Positions 1-7,240 are shown, numbered from the stretch's first letter. The stretch: DNA of 16,210 nucleotides from CAZABG01 sp964460985 (GCA_964460985.1 CAYWQX010000045.1:1-16210), one strand, 5' to 3'. The notes: generated by a model not told the origin, from the letters alone. Made by a program: numbers and translations.

Positions 1-1112
1 TTTATACTGCTTTAAAGGGGTATGAAAAGAAGGGGCGTGAAGTCCATTTTATAGGCAATGTCGATCCGGATGATGCCTTTCAAGTGTTAAAAAAATTGAA
101 CTTGAAAAAAACTCTCGTCATGGTGGTTTCTAAAACGGGTCAAACCTTAGAGACCAATACCAACGAGCAGTTAGTCAGAGCCGAGTTTGAAAAAGCTGGG
201 ATCGACCCCAAAGAGCATTTTATCGCGGTGACAGGGGAGGGAAGCCCCATGGATAACCCTGATCGGTATAAAGCCTCTTTTTACATTTGGGATTGGGTGG
301 GCGGACGTTTCTCGGCTTCTTCTACGATCGGCGGAGTCATCCTCACGTTTGCCTACGGGTTTGATGCCTATATTCAATTTTTGAAAGGCTGCCATGAGAT
401 GGATCTGATGGCTCTAAATCCCAATATTTATGAAAATATCCCTCTCTTAAATGCTCTTATTACCATTTGGAACCGCAATTTCTTACATTATCAAACGGAA
501 GCCATCATTCCCTACAGCCAGATGCTCGCCCGGTTCGCGGCGCATATTCAACAGGTGGAGATGGAGTCCAACGGCAAAAGAATCGATCGTCAGGGGGAGC
601 CGGTCAACTTTGACACTTCCGCGATCTATTGGGGAGAGCCCGGCACGAATGCCCAGCACTCCTTTTTTCAAACCATTCATCAAGGCACGACCATCATACC
701 GATCGAGTTTATCGGTTTTAAGGAAAGCCAGTACGGAAAAGACTTTGAATTTGAAGGGACCACTTCACACGAAAAATTGCTCTCCAACATGCTGGCTCAA
801 TCGATTGCGCTTGCGACAGGTCAGGAGAACAGTAATCCAAACAAGGTTTTTGAAGGCAACCGCCCCTCGCATATCTTATTTGCCGATAAGCTAGATCCCT
901 ACACCTTAGGCGCGCTGTTTGCCTATGTTGAGCACAAAGTTTCATTCCAAGGCTTTATCTGGAACATCAATACCTTTGATCAAGAAGGCGTTCAGCTTGG
1001 TAAAGTGCTTGCGAACCGTTTTATAGACCTTTATCGCCTCAAAAAAGGTAAAGGAAATTTCCAACCGACACCCCTAGAAAAAGCGTATTATGAGCTCTTA
1101 TATCCCCGTTGA
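1..1112 (+). CDS. pgi: Glucose-6-phosphate isomerase, 5'-truncated by the window edge
   Basis: This enzyme interconverts glucose 6-phosphate and fructose 6-phosphate in the cytoplasm, linking glycolysis, gluconeogenesis and glycogen metabolism. The reading frame is open from the first full codon at base 3, so the gene begins upstream of the window; the GTG at 84 lies inside the conserved fold and is not a start. About 370 C-terminal residues are visible, against roughly 520-550 in the family. Both family signatures are present: DWVGGRFSASSTIG (codons at about 290-330) and GFIWNINTFDQEGVQLGK (about 950-1005). The GEPGTNAQHSFFQ active-site segment, with the family's catalytic histidine region, lies between them. 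The stop at 1110-1112 overlaps the start of the next gene by 23 bases, suggesting cotranscription. The identification is secure; only the N-terminus is missing. Confidence 0.97.
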   Translation, partial: YTALKGYEKKGREVHFIGNVDPDDAFQVLKKLNLKKTLVMVVSKTGQTLETNTNEQLVRAEFEKAGIDPKEHFIAVTGEGSPMDNPDRYKASFYIWDWVGGRFSASSTIGGVILTFAYGFDAYIQFLKGCHEMDLMALNPNIYENIPLLNALITIWNRNFLHYQTEAIIPYSQMLARFAAHIQQVEMESNGKRIDRQGEPVNFDTSAIYWGEPGTNAQHSFFQTIHQGTTIIPIEFIGFKESQYGKDFEFEGTTSHEKLLSNMLAQSIALATGQENSNPNKVFEGNRPSHILFADKLDPYTLGALFAYVEHKVSFQGFIWNINTFDQEGVQLGKVLANRFIDLYRLKKGKGNFQPTPLEKAYYELLYPR

Positions 1113-1554
1113 GATCCCTAAAAGAAATAAGCTATGCAGCTTAAACCAAGAGCCCTTCAAGGCGGGAGACATTTATTACTCCCGTTTAAGCGTAGACTAC
1201 GTGCGGGAAGATTTTTGCGCCGAATGCTGGAACAAAAAACCTCTTCATATGACTATGACGAGCTGGAAAGGAAAAGTTCCTGAAAAAACAAAAATCGAGG
1301 AAAAAACCGACCGTCTCGAAAAAGCGCTCCTTTTAGTTCGAGAAACAGACGATCCCGTTGAACGGATGATATTAGCCCTTTTTTTGGTGAGAAAAAAATG
1401 GCTTTATCTTAGGGATGAGTATAAGAAAGGAGATAAAACGATCCAACTTTTTGAAGTGGTGCAAACAGAAGAGATGCTCGAAATTGAAAAAGTGCTACTG
1501 GAATTAAAAGATGCCGAAAAGCAATCCGCCATCGCAGCCAAGCTTCGTTCGTGA
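1090..1554 (+). CDS. Small cysteine-containing hypothetical protein between pgi and xerD
   Basis: A 154-residue soluble protein of unknown function. The N-terminal part has C16 and a C43-A-E-C46-W motif inside VREDFCAECW, suggestive of a metal-binding knuckle, although only three cysteines are visible and a full four-ligand zinc site cannot be claimed. A segment at about 84-105 (ETDDPVERMILALFLVRKKW) is followed by a charged helical C-terminus. From memory, this layout (cysteine or glycine turn, 'DF/DY..W' motif, then an 'LALxLxRKRxL' helix) resembles uncharacterised proteins of Planctomycetes and other PVC bacteria; that is recollection, not a search. The ATG lies 23 bases inside pgi and the 3' end overlaps the next gene by 44 bases, so the three genes look translationally linked. 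No strong Shine-Dalgarno sequence precedes the start. Confidence 0.8.
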   Translation: MSSYIPVEIPKRNKLCSLNQEPFKAGDIYYSRLSVDYVREDFCAECWNKKPLHMTMTSWKGKVPEKTKIEEKTDRLEKALLLVRETDDPVERMILALFLVRKKWLYLRDEYKKGDKTIQLFEVVQTEEMLEIEKVLLELKDAEKQSAIAAKLRS

Positions 1555-2386
1555 TTTCGAGATTTATCTGACCTCCGAAAAGGGTTTAAGTTTAAATACC
1601 CTCTATGCCTACAGTCATGATGTCTCCCTTTTTTTTCAGGGCGAAGGGATTGAAAAACTGACGCAAGAAAATGTGATTGAATTCCTAGGCCGAAAGAAAG
1701 AGGAAGGTTATAAAACAACCTCTCTTCATCGGATGTTAATTTCTTTAAAAGTTCTAGGCGATTTTCTGAAAAGGGAGGGCCGTATCTCGATTAATCCCGT
1801 CCGCTTTGTAGCGACCCCTAAGCTATGGCAGCTCCTGCCGGAGGTTTTGACCCAAGAAGAAGTTGTAAAGCTTATTGAAGCGGCGGAGCCTATCGATTTT
1901 ATAGGGGCTCGCGATAGGGCTATTTTAGAACTTCTTTATGCCAGCGGACTTAGAGTCTCAGAACTCTGCTCGATCCAGCTCAATGATGTCGATGATACGT
2001 TTGTAAAAGTGAAGGGAAAAGGGGGAAAAGAGCGCTTAGTTCCGGTGGGTAAAAAAGCAGTTGAAGCGATCGATTATTACCTTACCCATTTTAGAGGGGG
2101 TATCGAAGAGAAGAAAATTTTTATTTCGACAACAGGAAAACCGATCAATCGCTACACGGTATGGATGCAAATAAAAAAATGGGCGCGAAAAGCAGGCATC
2201 GCTAAAGATATCTCACCTCATACCTTAAGGCACTCTTTCGCGACGCATTTGTTGGAAGAGGGAGCCGATCTAAGGGTGATTCAAGAGATGATGGGGCATG
2301 CCCATATTAGCTCCACCGACCGCTACACCCATGTGATGCCATCTAAACTGCTGGAGTCGTTTGACCGCTTCCATCCACGGCTGTAG
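1511..2386 (+). CDS. xerD: Tyrosine site-specific recombinase, XerD/XerC type
   Basis: This is a cytoplasmic tyrosine recombinase expected to resolve chromosome dimers at a dif site with its Xer partner. At 291 residues it has the usual XerC/D length. The N-terminal SAM-like core-binding domain spans about 11-95 and the catalytic domain about 112-285. The catalytic set is complete: R148 in ASGLRVSEL, K170 in the KVKGKGGKER beta-hairpin, H237 and R240 in HTLRHSFATHLL, H263 in MMGHAHISS, and nucleophile Y272 in RYTHV. Spacings H-R (3) and H-Y (9) match E. coli XerD. The call of XerD rather than XerC is a preference, since the two paralogues are hard to separate by eye. The start at 1511 lies within the preceding gene. 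The last 44 bases overlap the 3' end of a gene on the opposite strand. Confidence 0.92.
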   Translation: MPKSNPPSQPSFVRDFEIYLTSEKGLSLNTLYAYSHDVSLFFQGEGIEKLTQENVIEFLGRKKEEGYKTTSLHRMLISLKVLGDFLKREGRISINPVRFVATPKLWQLLPEVLTQEEVVKLIEAAEPIDFIGARDRAILELLYASGLRVSELCSIQLNDVDDTFVKVKGKGGKERLVPVGKKAVEAIDYYLTHFRGGIEEKKIFISTTGKPINRYTVWMQIKKWARKAGIAKDISPHTLRHSFATHLLEEGADLRVIQEMMGHAHISSTDRYTHVMPSKLLESFDRFHPRL

Positions 2387-2768
2387 GAGCCGGGATATTT
2401 TGTTTTTTGGAAGTGTAGTCTCCAACTTCTGCCCCGATGTAAGTTCCCATGGTGCACACAGCTATAAGCGGTGAGGCAGGGATGGAGAAAAACAGGATCA
2501 ACGCAGACATCGGATAGAAAAGAAACGGGTGGTTGTCAGCGAGTGTCTTGACTTTTGTCATGGTTTCGCTGACTTGGATATGGCATACAAAACCAATTAA
2601 CATCGCTAATGTAAAAGCGATCGGGTTGTATAGAAAAGCCGCAAGCGCCGCAAGGATCACTGCTGCAACTTTTACAACTTTCCAGATTTTTTGCTTCCAG
2701 TTCATATCTTTCCATTCGATGGAAGGGGCTGGCTGAGAAGCTTGAATTCCTGCGGAGGATGTTGTCAT
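2343..2768 (-). CDS. Small membrane protein with two hydrophobic hairpins (Inc-like candidate)
   Basis: A 141-residue protein of unknown function. Two long hydrophobic blocks are visible. Residues 31-64 probably form two helices broken at the NP of YNPIAF. Residues 82-113 probably form two more, broken at IPASP. The short polar N-terminus contains SIEWKDMNWKQK and the C-terminal tail (about 118-141) is polar. Paired, closely spaced hydrophobic helices resemble the bilobed domain of chlamydial inclusion-membrane (Inc) proteins, but a plain inner-membrane protein is equally possible. There is no cleavable signal peptide. I chose the ATG at 2768 over an upstream TTG at 2804 because a promoter-like pair sits between them. 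No Shine-Dalgarno sequence is seen, so the mRNA may be leaderless. The 3' end overlaps xerD tail to tail by 44 bases. Confidence 0.72.
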   Translation of the reverse strand: MTTSSAGIQASQPAPSIEWKDMNWKQKIWKVVKVAAVILAALAAFLYNPIAFTLAMLIGFVCHIQVSETMTKVKTLADNHPFLFYPMSALILFFSIPASPLIAVCTMGTYIGAEVGDYTSKKQNIPAPTAVDGSGQTTPAV

Positions 2769-2775
2769 AGAAAAT

Positions 2776-2804
2776 ATAATAGCTAAAACAACCAAGATTA
2801 GCAA
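2776..2804 (-). promoter_or_regulatory. Sigma-70-like promoter for the 2343-2768 membrane protein
   Basis: Read on the minus strand, TTGCTA (2799-2804) is followed after 17 bases by TATTAT (2776-2781). The expected transcription start falls at about 2768-2770, on or beside the ATG, which would give a leaderless message. The surrounding spacer is very AT-rich, so a chance match is possible. Confidence 0.4.
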
Positions 2805-2861
2805 ATATATTTTTATTATTTTAATAATTATATTTTTATTTTAACTTTAATAATTAGATAT

Positions 2862-3236
2862 ATGAAGCCTTACCCTCTAAAAAAATGGTCTAAAAAAGCT
2901 TATCGGCTTCTAAAGGAAGAGCGTTTTGACGAGGCAGCTGATTGCTTTCTTTTTTTGACGGCGATAAACCCTAAAGACTATCTCCTGTGGCTAGGTCTTG
3001 GGATAGCGGAGCATAAGCTTGCCCATTATGAAGAGGCTTACGACGCGTATGAAATGGCAGCCGCTTGCGAATTAGATGCCCCTTTACCTTATTACTATAT
3101 GGCTAAATGCTGTTTTGCCCTGCATGATAGGGTGGCAGCTAATAGGGCGATTCATATAGCGTCAGAACTCTCGACAGAAGATCCTGTGATGACTAAATTG
3201 ATCGCCGAGTTTAAAGAGCAGCTTAAAAAATTTTAA
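2862..3236 (+). CDS. Short SycD/LcrH-type TPR protein, probable type III secretion chaperone
   Basis: A 124-residue protein made almost wholly of three tetratricopeptide repeats: about 9-42 (RLLKEERFDEAADCFLFL), 43-76 (LWLGLGIAEHKLAHYEEAYD) and 77-110 (PYYYMAKCCFALHDRVAANR). The pattern FxxLxxxxPxDYLLWLGLGxxxHKLxxYEEAxxAYxxAxxL, then PYYYMAxCxxAL, is typical of class II type III secretion chaperones. These hold translocator proteins in the bacterial cytoplasm before export. It is shorter than most family members (about 160-230 residues), lacking much of the N-terminal extension. No Shine-Dalgarno sequence is visible before the ATG; the leader is nearly pure A/T. It lies divergent from the membrane protein at 2343-2768 and only 7 bases from the convergent gene at 3244. 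A generic TPR scaffold is the main alternative. Confidence 0.8.
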   Translation: MKPYPLKKWSKKAYRLLKEERFDEAADCFLFLTAINPKDYLLWLGLGIAEHKLAHYEEAYDAYEMAAACELDAPLPYYYMAKCCFALHDRVAANRAIHIASELSTEDPVMTKLIAEFKEQLKKF

Positions 3237-3243
3237 TTAATCC

Positions 3244-3864
3244 TCACTTAATTTTATCCTCAAAGGACAAAAGAGAAGCTTCAAGCTCTTTAATCGATTG
3301 GTCGATTTTCGAATTATCTTTTCCATCCCATTCGGTCACCTCATTTCTGGCGTAGATCATTTGAGTATTAAAATCTCGCTCGAATTCTTGAATCATATTG
3401 AGCATCTCTCTTTTCTTCGCAGCAGGAATATTATCTAAAAGCCGCACTTTCTGTTGGTTGAGCTCATCAATTTTTTGTCTAAATTTTGTTTTTGAAGCGT
3501 CTACAGAAGAGGCTTCGGTCTCTGTTTTGATCTTATCTCCTGAAGATAATTTAGGTGGCGGGACTTCAATTATATTGTCGTATATGTCGAGAACATACGT
3601 TTCTTTGGCAGATGGTTTTAGGCTGCTAAAAAATTTAGCGATCGTCTCGGCGAAACTTTTTAACTTACTGATGATTTTATCACCCACTGAAAACTTATGA
3701 TCAGCAAGGCTTTTGGGAGCTTCGGTTTCTTTCTTCATGACAGACTGTGCGACTTTTGAAGTGTTAGCATCTGCCGCGCTCAAGGCTTTCATTTGCTTTT
3801 CGAAATCGGCAGGTTTAGTACTCCCAAAATCAATACGATGCTCACTAGGACCTCTTACACCCAT
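3244..3864 (-). CDS. Polar hypothetical protein, candidate secreted effector or chaperone client
   Basis: A 206-residue soluble protein that I do not recognise. It has no signal peptide and no membrane segment. The N-terminal ~60 residues are small and polar (Ser, Ala, Lys, Thr), as is common in type III substrates. A middle part around 60-105 holds a short amphipathic stretch (IISKLKSFAETIAKFFSSLK) and an acidic beta-like stretch (YVLDIYDNIIEVPPP). The C-terminal half, about 123-206, is charged and helical, compatible with a coiled coil. The start is supported by a strong Shine-Dalgarno sequence (GGAGG, 3869-3873) four bases before the ATG and by a TATAAT box at 3890-3895. It ends 7 bases from the TPR chaperone on the other strand. 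The effector suggestion is inference from composition and context. Confidence 0.75.
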   Translation of the reverse strand: MGVRGPSEHRIDFGSTKPADFEKQMKALSAADANTSKVAQSVMKKETEAPKSLADHKFSVGDKIISKLKSFAETIAKFFSSLKPSAKETYVLDIYDNIIEVPPPKLSSGDKIKTETEASSVDASKTKFRQKIDELNQQKVRLLDNIPAAKKREMLNMIQEFERDFNTQMIYARNEVTEWDGKDNSKIDQSIKELEASLLSFEDKIK

Positions 3865-3889
3865 AATGCCTCCGATTAGGTATAATTTA

Positions 3890-3895
3890 ATTATA
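3890..3895 (-). promoter_or_regulatory. Consensus -10 box (TATAAT) upstream of the 3244-3864 gene
   Basis: A perfect TATAAT on the minus strand, with the start codon 25 bases beyond its downstream end and a GGAGG ribosome site in the short leader. At the expected -35 position (about 3913-3918) the sequence is CTCTCA, a poor match, so the promoter may depend on an activator or another sigma preference. Confidence 0.4.
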
Positions 3896-3974
3896 ACTTT
3901 TAAAAAGAATTATGAGAGCATTCGGTTCGATATTTATTAAATATTAATAAATGTGAATGAGACGTTAATGTCAG

Positions 3975-4277
3975 TCAACAATTTAGGGTTTTTAAGAAAG
4001 TATGCCATTCTTTCTTGGACGCCTCGATTTGTTTAAGATGGAATTTGCGGTTGAATTTAGGTTGGTTTATGGCCTGCAAGGCCTCTCCATAAGCTTGGTA
4101 GACTTTCTGCTCAAGTTTCTCGATTTGTTCTAGAGTGGCTTTATTCTGCTTGATGGCCTCGTTGGATCGTATACGAAGATGTCCGGCCTTGATTTTTCCA
4201 TGATGTTGAAAGTCGAGAAGTTCCTTTTTTAAGGAGGAGTTATCTTGAAGGCCAAAAAATTCTTTAATGGGTTGCAT
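3975..4277 (-). CDS. Small helical hypothetical protein
   Basis: A 100-residue basic protein with no recognisable domain. It is predicted by eye to be largely helical. Residues 40-68 (NEAIKQNKATLEQIEKLEQK region) have hydrophobic spacing compatible with a short coiled coil, and the N-terminus (MQPIKEFFGLQ) is amphipathic. There is no signal peptide or membrane segment, and the single cysteine is the last residue. The start is supported by a GAGG ribosome site (about 4283-4286) five bases before the ATG and by a TATAAT box at 4301-4306. It sits between gatB, which ends 89 bases upstream, and the 3244-3864 gene, which starts 110 bases downstream, all on the same strand. Each has its own leader, so it is probably transcribed separately. 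A host-directed or chaperone-like role is only a guess from the neighbourhood. Confidence 0.68.
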   Translation of the reverse strand: MQPIKEFFGLQDNSSLKKELLDFQHHGKIKAGHLRIRSNEAIKQNKATLEQIEKLEQKVYQAYGEALQAINQPKFNRKFHLKQIEASKKEWHTFLKTLNC

Positions 4278-4300
4278 AGGTACCTCACGATCTAAACTTA

Positions 4301-4306
4301 ATTATA
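4301..4306 (-). promoter_or_regulatory. Consensus -10 box (TATAAT) upstream of the 3975-4277 gene
   Basis: TATAAT on the minus strand, with a leader of roughly 17 bases carrying GTGAGG before the ATG. The -35 position has no good match (AGCCTC at about 4324-4329). The arrangement resembles the leader of the 3244-3864 gene. Confidence 0.4.
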
Positions 4307-4366
4307 AAATAAATTTGGATCGCGAGGCTTATAAAATGTGGAAATTAACTGAAAATTAATAGATAG

Positions 4367-5797
4367 TTATTCTATTTTTTTTCTAAGAAGCTCATTCACA
4401 ACTTCCGGGCTTGCTTTTCCGCGAGTTTTCTTCATCACTTGACCCACCAAGTGTGCAAACGCTTTATCCCGCCCGGCTTTAAAGTCTACCACCGATTGAG
4501 GATGGTCGTTTAATACTTCATCCACAATTTTTTCAAGCTCGCCCAAGTCTGAAACCGGTTTATAATCGGGATTAGAGTCGATAATAACTTGAGGATCGAC
4601 TCCAGGTTTTAATACCATTTCATCGGCAATCGCTTTCGCGATTTTACCGGTTATCGTTTTGTCATGAATCAATTTGACGAGTTTGCCCACATGTTCGGCA
4701 GGGATACCGGAAGTCACAAGTGTTTTGCCGGTATCTTTATATCTTCCGGCAAACTCGGTAATCAGCCAGTTTACAAGCGATGTGGGATAAGGAGCTATTT
4801 TAAGCGCTTTTTCGAAATAATCGGCGAGCGGTTTGTCATAGACTAAAATGAAGGCAGAATCAATAGAGATGCCTAATTCATTAACATAGCGTCTTTCTCT
4901 TTGAAGAGGCAGTTCAGGCAGCGTTTTTCGAATCTCTTCGATATAAGCATCTGTAAGAACGATCGGAACTAAATCGGGTTCGGGAAAATAGCGGTAGTCT
5001 TCTGCCTGTTCTTTTTTCCGCATCAGGATTGTTTCTTTCCGCTCGGTGTCATAGCGAAAAGTCGCTTGTTCAACGGTGCCCCCTTTTTCATACACTTCAA
5101 TTTGGCGATCGATTTCAGATTTTAAAGCGAGCGCCATATTGGTAAATGAATTCATATTTTTGATTTCGATTTTATTTCGAAATCCTGTCTCGCCCTTTTT
5201 TCTAACCGAGACGTTGATATCAAAACGGAGCGATCCCTCCTCCATATTGCAGTCGGACACGTCGATATACTCGAGGATAGCTTTGGTAGCCATAGCATAG
5301 GCTACTGCCTCCTCAATCGAGTGCATGCAAGGCTCGGATACGATTTCAATAAGGGGAACGCCTGCCCGATTGTAGTCGACACCTGCAAAGTTGGTAAAAT
5401 GCTTAAGCATCCCAGCGTCATCCTCAAGATGAACCCGGTTCACCTGGAAAGATTTTTCCTCTCCATTGACTTCGGCAATAATTTGGCCGCCCAGAATGAT
5501 CGGCTCATCAAATTGGGTGATTTGAAAGTTTCTTGGAGAGTCTGGGTAAAAGTACGATTTACGGTCGAATTTTGAAAATTTTTGTACATTGGCATTTATC
5601 GCAAGACCAAACAAAACCGCCTTTTTTACGGCTTCTTTGTTTAAGACCGGAAGAGCTCCCGGCTGTCCCGTGCACACTTCAGTAATGTTTGTATTCGGTT
5701 CATCGCCAAATCGGTTGGGAGCTGAGCTGAAGAGTTTCGATTTTGTATTTAATTCAGCATGTATTTCAAGGCCGATGATTGTTTCCCATTCAGACAT
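4367..5797 (-). CDS. gatB: Asp-tRNA(Asn)/Glu-tRNA(Gln) amidotransferase subunit B
   Basis: GatB is the kinase and tRNA-binding subunit of GatCAB, which converts misacylated Glu-tRNA(Gln) and/or Asp-tRNA(Asn) to the amide forms in the cytoplasm. The N-terminal cradle domain is clear: ETIIGLEIHAELNTKSKLFS, then CTGQPGALPVLN, then FDRKSYFYPDSPRNFQITQ and EDDAGMLKH. The C-terminal YqeY-like tail, which contacts the tRNA, ends in LVGQVMKKTRGKASPEVVN. The length of 476 residues is standard. I use the ATG at 5797: it has GGAG seven bases upstream, while the TTG two codons earlier has no merit. The ATG overlaps the gatA stop by 8 bases (ATGTCTGA), indicating translational coupling. It is the last gene of the gatC-gatA-gatB operon. 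Confidence 0.97.
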   Translation of the reverse strand: MSEWETIIGLEIHAELNTKSKLFSSAPNRFGDEPNTNITEVCTGQPGALPVLNKEAVKKAVLFGLAINANVQKFSKFDRKSYFYPDSPRNFQITQFDEPIILGGQIIAEVNGEEKSFQVNRVHLEDDAGMLKHFTNFAGVDYNRAGVPLIEIVSEPCMHSIEEAVAYAMATKAILEYIDVSDCNMEEGSLRFDINVSVRKKGETGFRNKIEIKNMNSFTNMALALKSEIDRQIEVYEKGGTVEQATFRYDTERKETILMRKKEQAEDYRYFPEPDLVPIVLTDAYIEEIRKTLPELPLQRERRYVNELGISIDSAFILVYDKPLADYFEKALKIAPYPTSLVNWLITEFAGRYKDTGKTLVTSGIPAEHVGKLVKLIHDKTITGKIAKAIADEMVLKPGVDPQVIIDSNPDYKPVSDLGELEKIVDEVLNDHPQSVVDFKAGRDKAFAHLVGQVMKKTRGKASPEVVNELLRKKIE

Positions 5798-7238
5798 TTG
5801 CAAACTCCGGAAGACGATTTTTTTGGCCGCTCAATGTTTCAAAAGCATGGGCCGATTTTAAGACGTCGCTATCGGCAAGCGGAGGTCCGATTAATTGCAG
5901 CCCCATGGGTAAACCCTCTTTACTAAGGGCTGCCGGCACCGAGATCGCAGGAAGGCCAGCCAAATTGATTCCGATCGTATAAATGTCTTCAAGATACATT
6001 TGGATAGGATCTTTTTTAGCCCCCAGTTCAAAGGCGGCAAAAGGGGAGACAGGGCTTGCAATAAGGTCGCATTGTTTGAAAGCTTCCCGATACTGTTGAA
6101 CCATCAAAGCTCTTACTTTTTGCGCTTTTTTGTAGTAAGCGTCAGCATACCCTTTTGAAAGAACATAAGTTCCCAGGAGGATGCGCCGTTTGACTTCCGG
6201 ACCAAATCCTTCTTCTTTTGAGAAGTCATAGACTTCATTCAAAGTTTTAGCTCTCTCGGATCGAACTCCATAGCGAATGCCATCAAAACGGGCGAGGTTC
6301 GTGGAGGCTTCCGCGCAAGCGACAATATAGTAAACCGAGAGCGAGTGTTTTAAAATGGAAAGATCAACATCTACAATCTCAGCTCCCAAACTTTTTAGTT
6401 TAGACAGCGAATCCATAAAGATTTTTTTAGGCTCTTCGGAAAGGTCCTTTAAAAATTCCCAGGATACTCCGATTTTCTTTCCTTTTAGGTTGGCTGGAAA
6501 GGAATTTAAAATAGGTTCTAGTTGACCTGGCAAAGAGGTGGAGTCTCTATCGCAGTGTTTTCCGATCACTTCCATCACTAAAGCAACATCTTCTACGCTA
6601 TTACCCATCGGCCCGATTTGATCAAGCGAAGAGCCATATGCGACCATGCCGAAACGAGAGACTCTTCCATAAGTTGGTTTAAAGCCCACAATACCTGTAA
6701 AAGAGGCGGGCAAGCGAATCGATCCGCCTGTGTCGGTGCCGAGGGAAAGGGGCGACATTCTGGCGGAAACGGCTGCAGCGGATCCCCCTGAAGAGCCTCC
6801 CGGGGTTCTATTTAGGTTCCAAGGGTTTTTACAAGTTTTATAGGCTGAGTTTTCATTAGAGGATCCCATTCCGAATTCATCGAGGTTCGTTTTGCCGATA
6901 AGAATGGCTCCTTCTTCTTCCAGGAGCCGTGAGACGGTCGCATCAAAAGGAGCTTTATAATTGCTCAAAAATTTAGAGCCGCAGGTGGTGGTCATGCCCT
7001 TCACGTGGATCAGGTCTTTCACTGCGATCGGGACGCCTGCTAGCTTTCCTTTAGCTCTTTTTCCGTCATCTAATTCTTGTGCAGCTTTTAATGCCCTTTC
7101 TTTTTCAACGCTTAAGAAGGCGCCGACTTGAGGATCTAGTTTTTCAATGCGATGAAGGAAATGCTCTGTTATCTCTTTTGCTTTAAGCTCTTTTTTTAAA
7201 AACTTTTGGTGAAGCTCATGAGCCGTTAGATTGTGCAT
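5790..7238 (-). CDS. gatA: Asp-tRNA(Asn)/Glu-tRNA(Gln) amidotransferase subunit A
   Basis: GatA is the amidase subunit of GatCAB. It hydrolyses glutamine and passes the ammonia to GatB for transamidation of tRNA-bound Glu or Asp. The 482-residue protein has the amidase-signature fold with the Ser-cisSer-Lys triad intact: K74 in IAVKDLIHVKG, S149 in the GGSSGGSAAAV motif and nucleophile S173 in GTDTGGSIRLP. The spacings between these residues equal those of the staphylococcal enzyme (79, 154, 178). The substrate-side motif KTNLDEFGMGSSNENS is present at about 116-131. The ATG starts 2 bases after the gatC stop, with GGAGG at 7248-7252 inside the gatC end, and the stop overlaps the gatB start. 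Confidence 0.97.
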   Translation of the reverse strand: MHNLTAHELHQKFLKKELKAKEITEHFLHRIEKLDPQVGAFLSVEKERALKAAQELDDGKRAKGKLAGVPIAVKDLIHVKGMTTTCGSKFLSNYKAPFDATVSRLLEEEGAILIGKTNLDEFGMGSSNENSAYKTCKNPWNLNRTPGGSSGGSAAAVSARMSPLSLGTDTGGSIRLPASFTGIVGFKPTYGRVSRFGMVAYGSSLDQIGPMGNSVEDVALVMEVIGKHCDRDSTSLPGQLEPILNSFPANLKGKKIGVSWEFLKDLSEEPKKIFMDSLSKLKSLGAEIVDVDLSILKHSLSVYYIVACAEASTNLARFDGIRYGVRSERAKTLNEVYDFSKEEGFGPEVKRRILLGTYVLSKGYADAYYKKAQKVRALMVQQYREAFKQCDLIASPVSPFAAFELGAKKDPIQMYLEDIYTIGINLAGLPAISVPAALSKEGLPMGLQLIGPPLADSDVLKSAHAFETLSGQKNRLPEFANV

Positions 7239-7240
7239 GT

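Noticed and set aside
84..86. GTG as the start of the glucose-6-phosphate isomerase gene
   Set aside because: The frame stays open and codes for conserved isomerase sequence back to the window edge, so it is an internal codon.
451..894. 147-codon open frame inside pgi on the same strand
   Set aside because: It lies entirely within the certain pgi coding region in another frame and has no recognisable protein features.
2533..2736. Plus-strand open frame antisense to the membrane protein
   Set aside because: It has no ribosome site or domain and its composition mirrors the hydrophobic minus-strand gene.
3933..3951. AT-only inverted repeat (TTTATTA/TAATAAA) as a terminator
   Set aside because: The stem has no G-C pairs and the region is generally AT-rich, so it is more likely chance.
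4358..4380. Six-base stem followed by a T run near the gatB end as a terminator
   Set aside because: The T run is on the plus strand inside gatB while the gene is transcribed from the minus strand, and the stem is weak.
5798..5803. TTG start two codons upstream for gatB
   Set aside because: The ATG at 5797 has a well-placed GGAG and gives the usual gatA-gatB overlap; the TTG adds only two residues.
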